In this document: positions 61,923 to 64,000 of the stretch, piece by piece
Numbering within the stretch: position 1 is the first letter of the stretch
Layout: each line of letters begins with the position of its first letter
DNA from: Clavelina lepadiformis
Lineage: Eukaryota; Chordata; Ascidiacea; Aplousobranchia; Clavelinidae
Length of the DNA: 64,000 nt
Assembly (NCBI RefSeq): GCF_947623445.1
Contig: NC_135241.1
Coordinates: forward strand, 5,954,501-6,018,500
Reading direction: 5' to 3'
The notes under the pieces: generated by a model
What the model saw: only the letters and a program-made list of their open reading frames with translations
Databases searched by the model: none
Told to the model about the DNA's origin: nothing
Made by a program: the position numbers and the translations under genes

Positions 61923-62532
61923 GAACTATGTAATCCAAACGAAAATCTTAATACACGAGGTGACGCTCATAGTATTCTAGAAGCGATTCAGAATTTTTCT
62001 TTCTTTTTCTTCTTATGTTTTTGGAAAGTAATCCTGCGAGAATCTCATCATACTTAAACTTACTTGCAGCAAAAGGATTGCTGTTAGCGCAATGCTCTAA
62101 CAAGATGAAAGCGTTTGTCAACTTTTTAGTGGAAGAACGAGATAATCTGGTTAAAGGTTCTGTGGATGCAACGATCAAAAACAGCGGCAAATCAGCAACA
62201 GCGTTTGATGTTTTACAGTGGTTAGCTAAATCACACCTACTTGATTCAACAAGTACGTAGGCCTACCATATTTATGCTTGTGTCTGAAACTTTATCTTAC
62301 CATTGGTGTTTCAATTGCGAGTTGTGAGAGGAGTTTCTCAAAGCTCAAAATGATAAAGTCCTATTTACGTTCTACCATGAATGATGATCGGCTATCAGCT
62401 CTATCGATTCTTTCTATAGAAAGACATTATACGTTCAAAAACTTGATTTTGAAGATATTATCGCTTATTTTGCTTCGGCGAAAGCTCGAAAAGTTCAATT
62501 TTGAGGCGGTTATTGATCTTTTATTTGCCTAA
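61923..62532 (+). pseudogene. ZMYM1-like hAT transposase of element C, C-terminal part
   Basis: Right after the last partial CTCTAGAG copy the frame reads GAACTATG onward as ELCNPNENLNTRGDAHSIL, then meets a stop. A second open stretch (62278-62532) contains YLTIGVSIASCERSFSKLKM and STMNDDRLSALSILSIE, the hAT dimerisation domain. It continues the interrupted frame at 54631 and is inactive through stops and frame changes. Confidence 0.8.
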
Positions 62533-62911
62533 TACATTTGTTCTCCATTTTTTATCTTTTATTTTAGGCCTTAACGCTGAGACAGTGTGGCTTCTTTCTC
62601 AAGCAATATAGAACTTCTGAGACGCGGCACATTATCTGTAATTATTTTTATTGAAAAGATTGCGTGAACATGAAACTATACTTCAAAATTTGCTGCAGTC
62701 TACATAGGGCGGCATTTTCATCGAAAGCCAGGGGCGGCAGCATATGCTCCTACGCCACTGCAGTGCTTAATAGTATAAGTTCACATATATAAATGTTATA
62801 TAGCTGTCACGTTTCGCCTAACTGATTCTATTTGTTTTAGTTCTGTTCAATTCTGTTTTTAATAAAGCCTAAGTTGCTCGAATTTAATGTTTGAGTTTCA
62901 AGGTTATGACA

Positions 62912-64000
62912 TCTACCAACAGTTAATGTAATAGCATTGAGACTGATACGCTTAGCTATGTTCAACTGTATCAAATTACTGGCAGCTAGTTACATTTAAC
63001 GCGACTGTACGACTTTCTACAGCAGGCCAAAGTACATATGAGAAAAAGGCATGACGTAATATGATCGCATAAGTTGCAGCGGCATACAGGAAACTGTGTT
63101 GGCATAGCGTTAAACTTTACTGATACTACACTTAAGGACGAGAATTCTATGTTTTACACAATTTTATATTACATTAATTGATATAATTATCACAGATTAA
63201 ATGCCTTATTTTAAACCTGGTTTATTTCTGATCGTCGCTGGTGCATACCGTTAGTAAAGATCAACAGTAGTTGATCGCAGATCAAAAGTAATCTGTACTT
63301 GATCGTTTTTGGTGCATCCCACCCTAAGTCTTTATTCTGTGATGGAAATTTTATCTGATGTCTATAATGGTAGATGTTTGTTTGGTGTTTTATGGCAGCA
63401 AGCTGAAAGTGCTGAGCACCGCGTTGCACCAGTTTTTGCTTTTTTAGACCAGATTGCTCAGTGTGGCTGGAACAAAACCGAGATTTTCTTGTAAAAGGCT
63501 ATACGTTGCCTATCACAAACGGCGGACAGGCTAGGGCCGCGAGTCGCAGTGCACACCGAATTTGGCTTTTGTACCCCCGACATCTCTGAAAACTTCAATA
63601 CTCTGCAGCAATGTTCCCTCTAATTTTTCACGAGTCTGAGCAAACACTCTAACTTCCTGAGCGGTCTCTTGGACCACTGTCAGCAACATCAGACGTGCGC
63701 GTGGTCATTATTATGCGTTTATTCTATTTTTAATTCAGGTTGGATGTTTTTCTTGTGCGCAGCACAGATTTTCTGTGCGCGGAGACGGTGTCAGCAGTGC
63801 GCAGTTGCGCACGCGCGCAGCTTAGAGGAACATTACAGTCTGCAGTCCGGATTTTAGGGAAACCGCACAGTTTCCAGTGATATCTGTAATAAGTGAAATA
63901 AGTAATAAGTAAGGTTTTTTCAGTCGTGATTTCGGCACAAGATTTTTCCTCTTCATTGGAACCCCCTCCTTCCCTTGCCGTTCGTTTTTTGCTTCATTTT
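62912..64000. other. Right flank, no recognised gene
   Basis: Contains the short hAT-like element at 63609-63837 and a loose direct repeat of TGATCG-TGGTGCAT near 63230 and 63300. Nothing coding was recognised. Confidence 0.5.
63609..63837. mobile_element. Short hAT-like element, decayed
   Basis: About 229 bp with inverted ends AATGTTCCCTCTAA and TTAGAGGAACATT. Near-duplicate 8-mers CTCTGCAG (63601-63608) and GTCTGCAG (63838-63845) flank it with one mismatch. The interior is rich in GTGCGC words. There is no coding potential. Confidence 0.6.

Larger units (their letters stand above)
53107..62760 (+). mobile_element. hAT element C (ZMYM1-like transposase), host of two nested hATs
   Basis: The left end reads AGTGGCGTAGCAGCC and the right end, inverted, CAGTGGCGTAGGAGC; both ends share GGGGCGGC words. 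Its own length is about 2.4 kb once elements A and B (54640-61907) are excluded. It is inserted in the gypsy-like LTR. The target duplication is not clean: TGCTTAA occurs on both sides, but three extra bases separate it from the right end. Transposase fragments are listed separately. Confidence 0.75.
52945..62911 (+). mobile_element. 3' LTR of gypsy-like element, split by hAT insertions
   Basis: The LTR opens TGTGGTGACATTCC and closes GTTATGACA (TG...CA ends). Its two parts (52945-53106 and about 62761-62911) make roughly 310 bp once the intervening transposons are set aside. A poly-A signal AATAAA lies at 62861. The left part contains a 27-bp tandem duplication. The sequence TGCTTAA occurs on both sides of the internal hAT, marking the interruption. 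Confidence 0.7.

Noticed and set aside
1-64000. CRISPR arrays, bacterial operons or phage genes
   Set aside because: No regularly spaced repeats; spliced genes and transposon types are those of an animal nuclear genome.

Overview
The window looks like AT-rich nuclear DNA of a small-genome invertebrate deuterostome, most likely an ascidian tunicate. The evidence is short GT-AG exons split by many mostly short introns, recognisable chordate orthologues (rabphilin-3A, RIIAD1, ANKRD16, a C5orf63-type glutaredoxin-like protein, acyl-CoA-binding protein), a pair of divergent rhodopsin-like GPCRs, and many hAT-type DNA transposons. The taxon is an inference; no species-diagnostic locus was seen. Exon boundaries below were derived by eye from splice signals, reading phase and family alignment.

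Layout. 1-13 kb is gene-poor. It holds exons of a probably broken secreted-protein gene on the minus strand (1.15-2.56 kb), dispersed repeats, and a complete 952-bp non-autonomous hAT element with an 8-bp target duplication (7.6-8.6 kb). 13.5-20.4 kb carries two paralogous seven-helix receptors arranged tail to tail; their exon lengths match one another, and the plus-strand copy lacks a visible TM1 exon. 22.9-32.5 kb is a complete 16-exon rabphilin-3A gene (about 704 aa) on the plus strand. It converges on a two-exon adhesion GPCR (33.5-38.1 kb, minus strand) whose GPS cleavage triad is degenerate. 41.4-48.0 kb is a compact gene block: RIIAD1 (+), ANKRD16 (-) with only 61 bp between the two stop codons, a glutaredoxin-like gene (-), and an intronless ACBP gene (-).

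50.9-62.9 kb is a nested transposon stack. The 3' end of a Ty3/gypsy-like retroelement is interrupted in its pol by a non-autonomous LTR element (R copy 1), and in its 3' LTR by a ZMYM1-like hAT (C). Element C carries two further hATs (A and B) at the same 8-bp palindrome, CTCTAGAG. Element A in turn carries a second, very young copy of R. The target palindrome appears five times, three intact and two lacking one terminal base, which reads as four insertions with two excision footprints. The last kilobase holds another short hAT-like element and no recognised gene.

How the genes relate: rabphilin (Rab3/Rab27 effector on secretory vesicles) and the receptors are unrelated neighbours rather than a pathway. 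The housekeeping block at 41-48 kb is simply tightly packed. The most unusual content is the repeat biology: at least seven hAT-derived elements with readable target duplications or terminal repeats, several with TA at the centre of the duplication.
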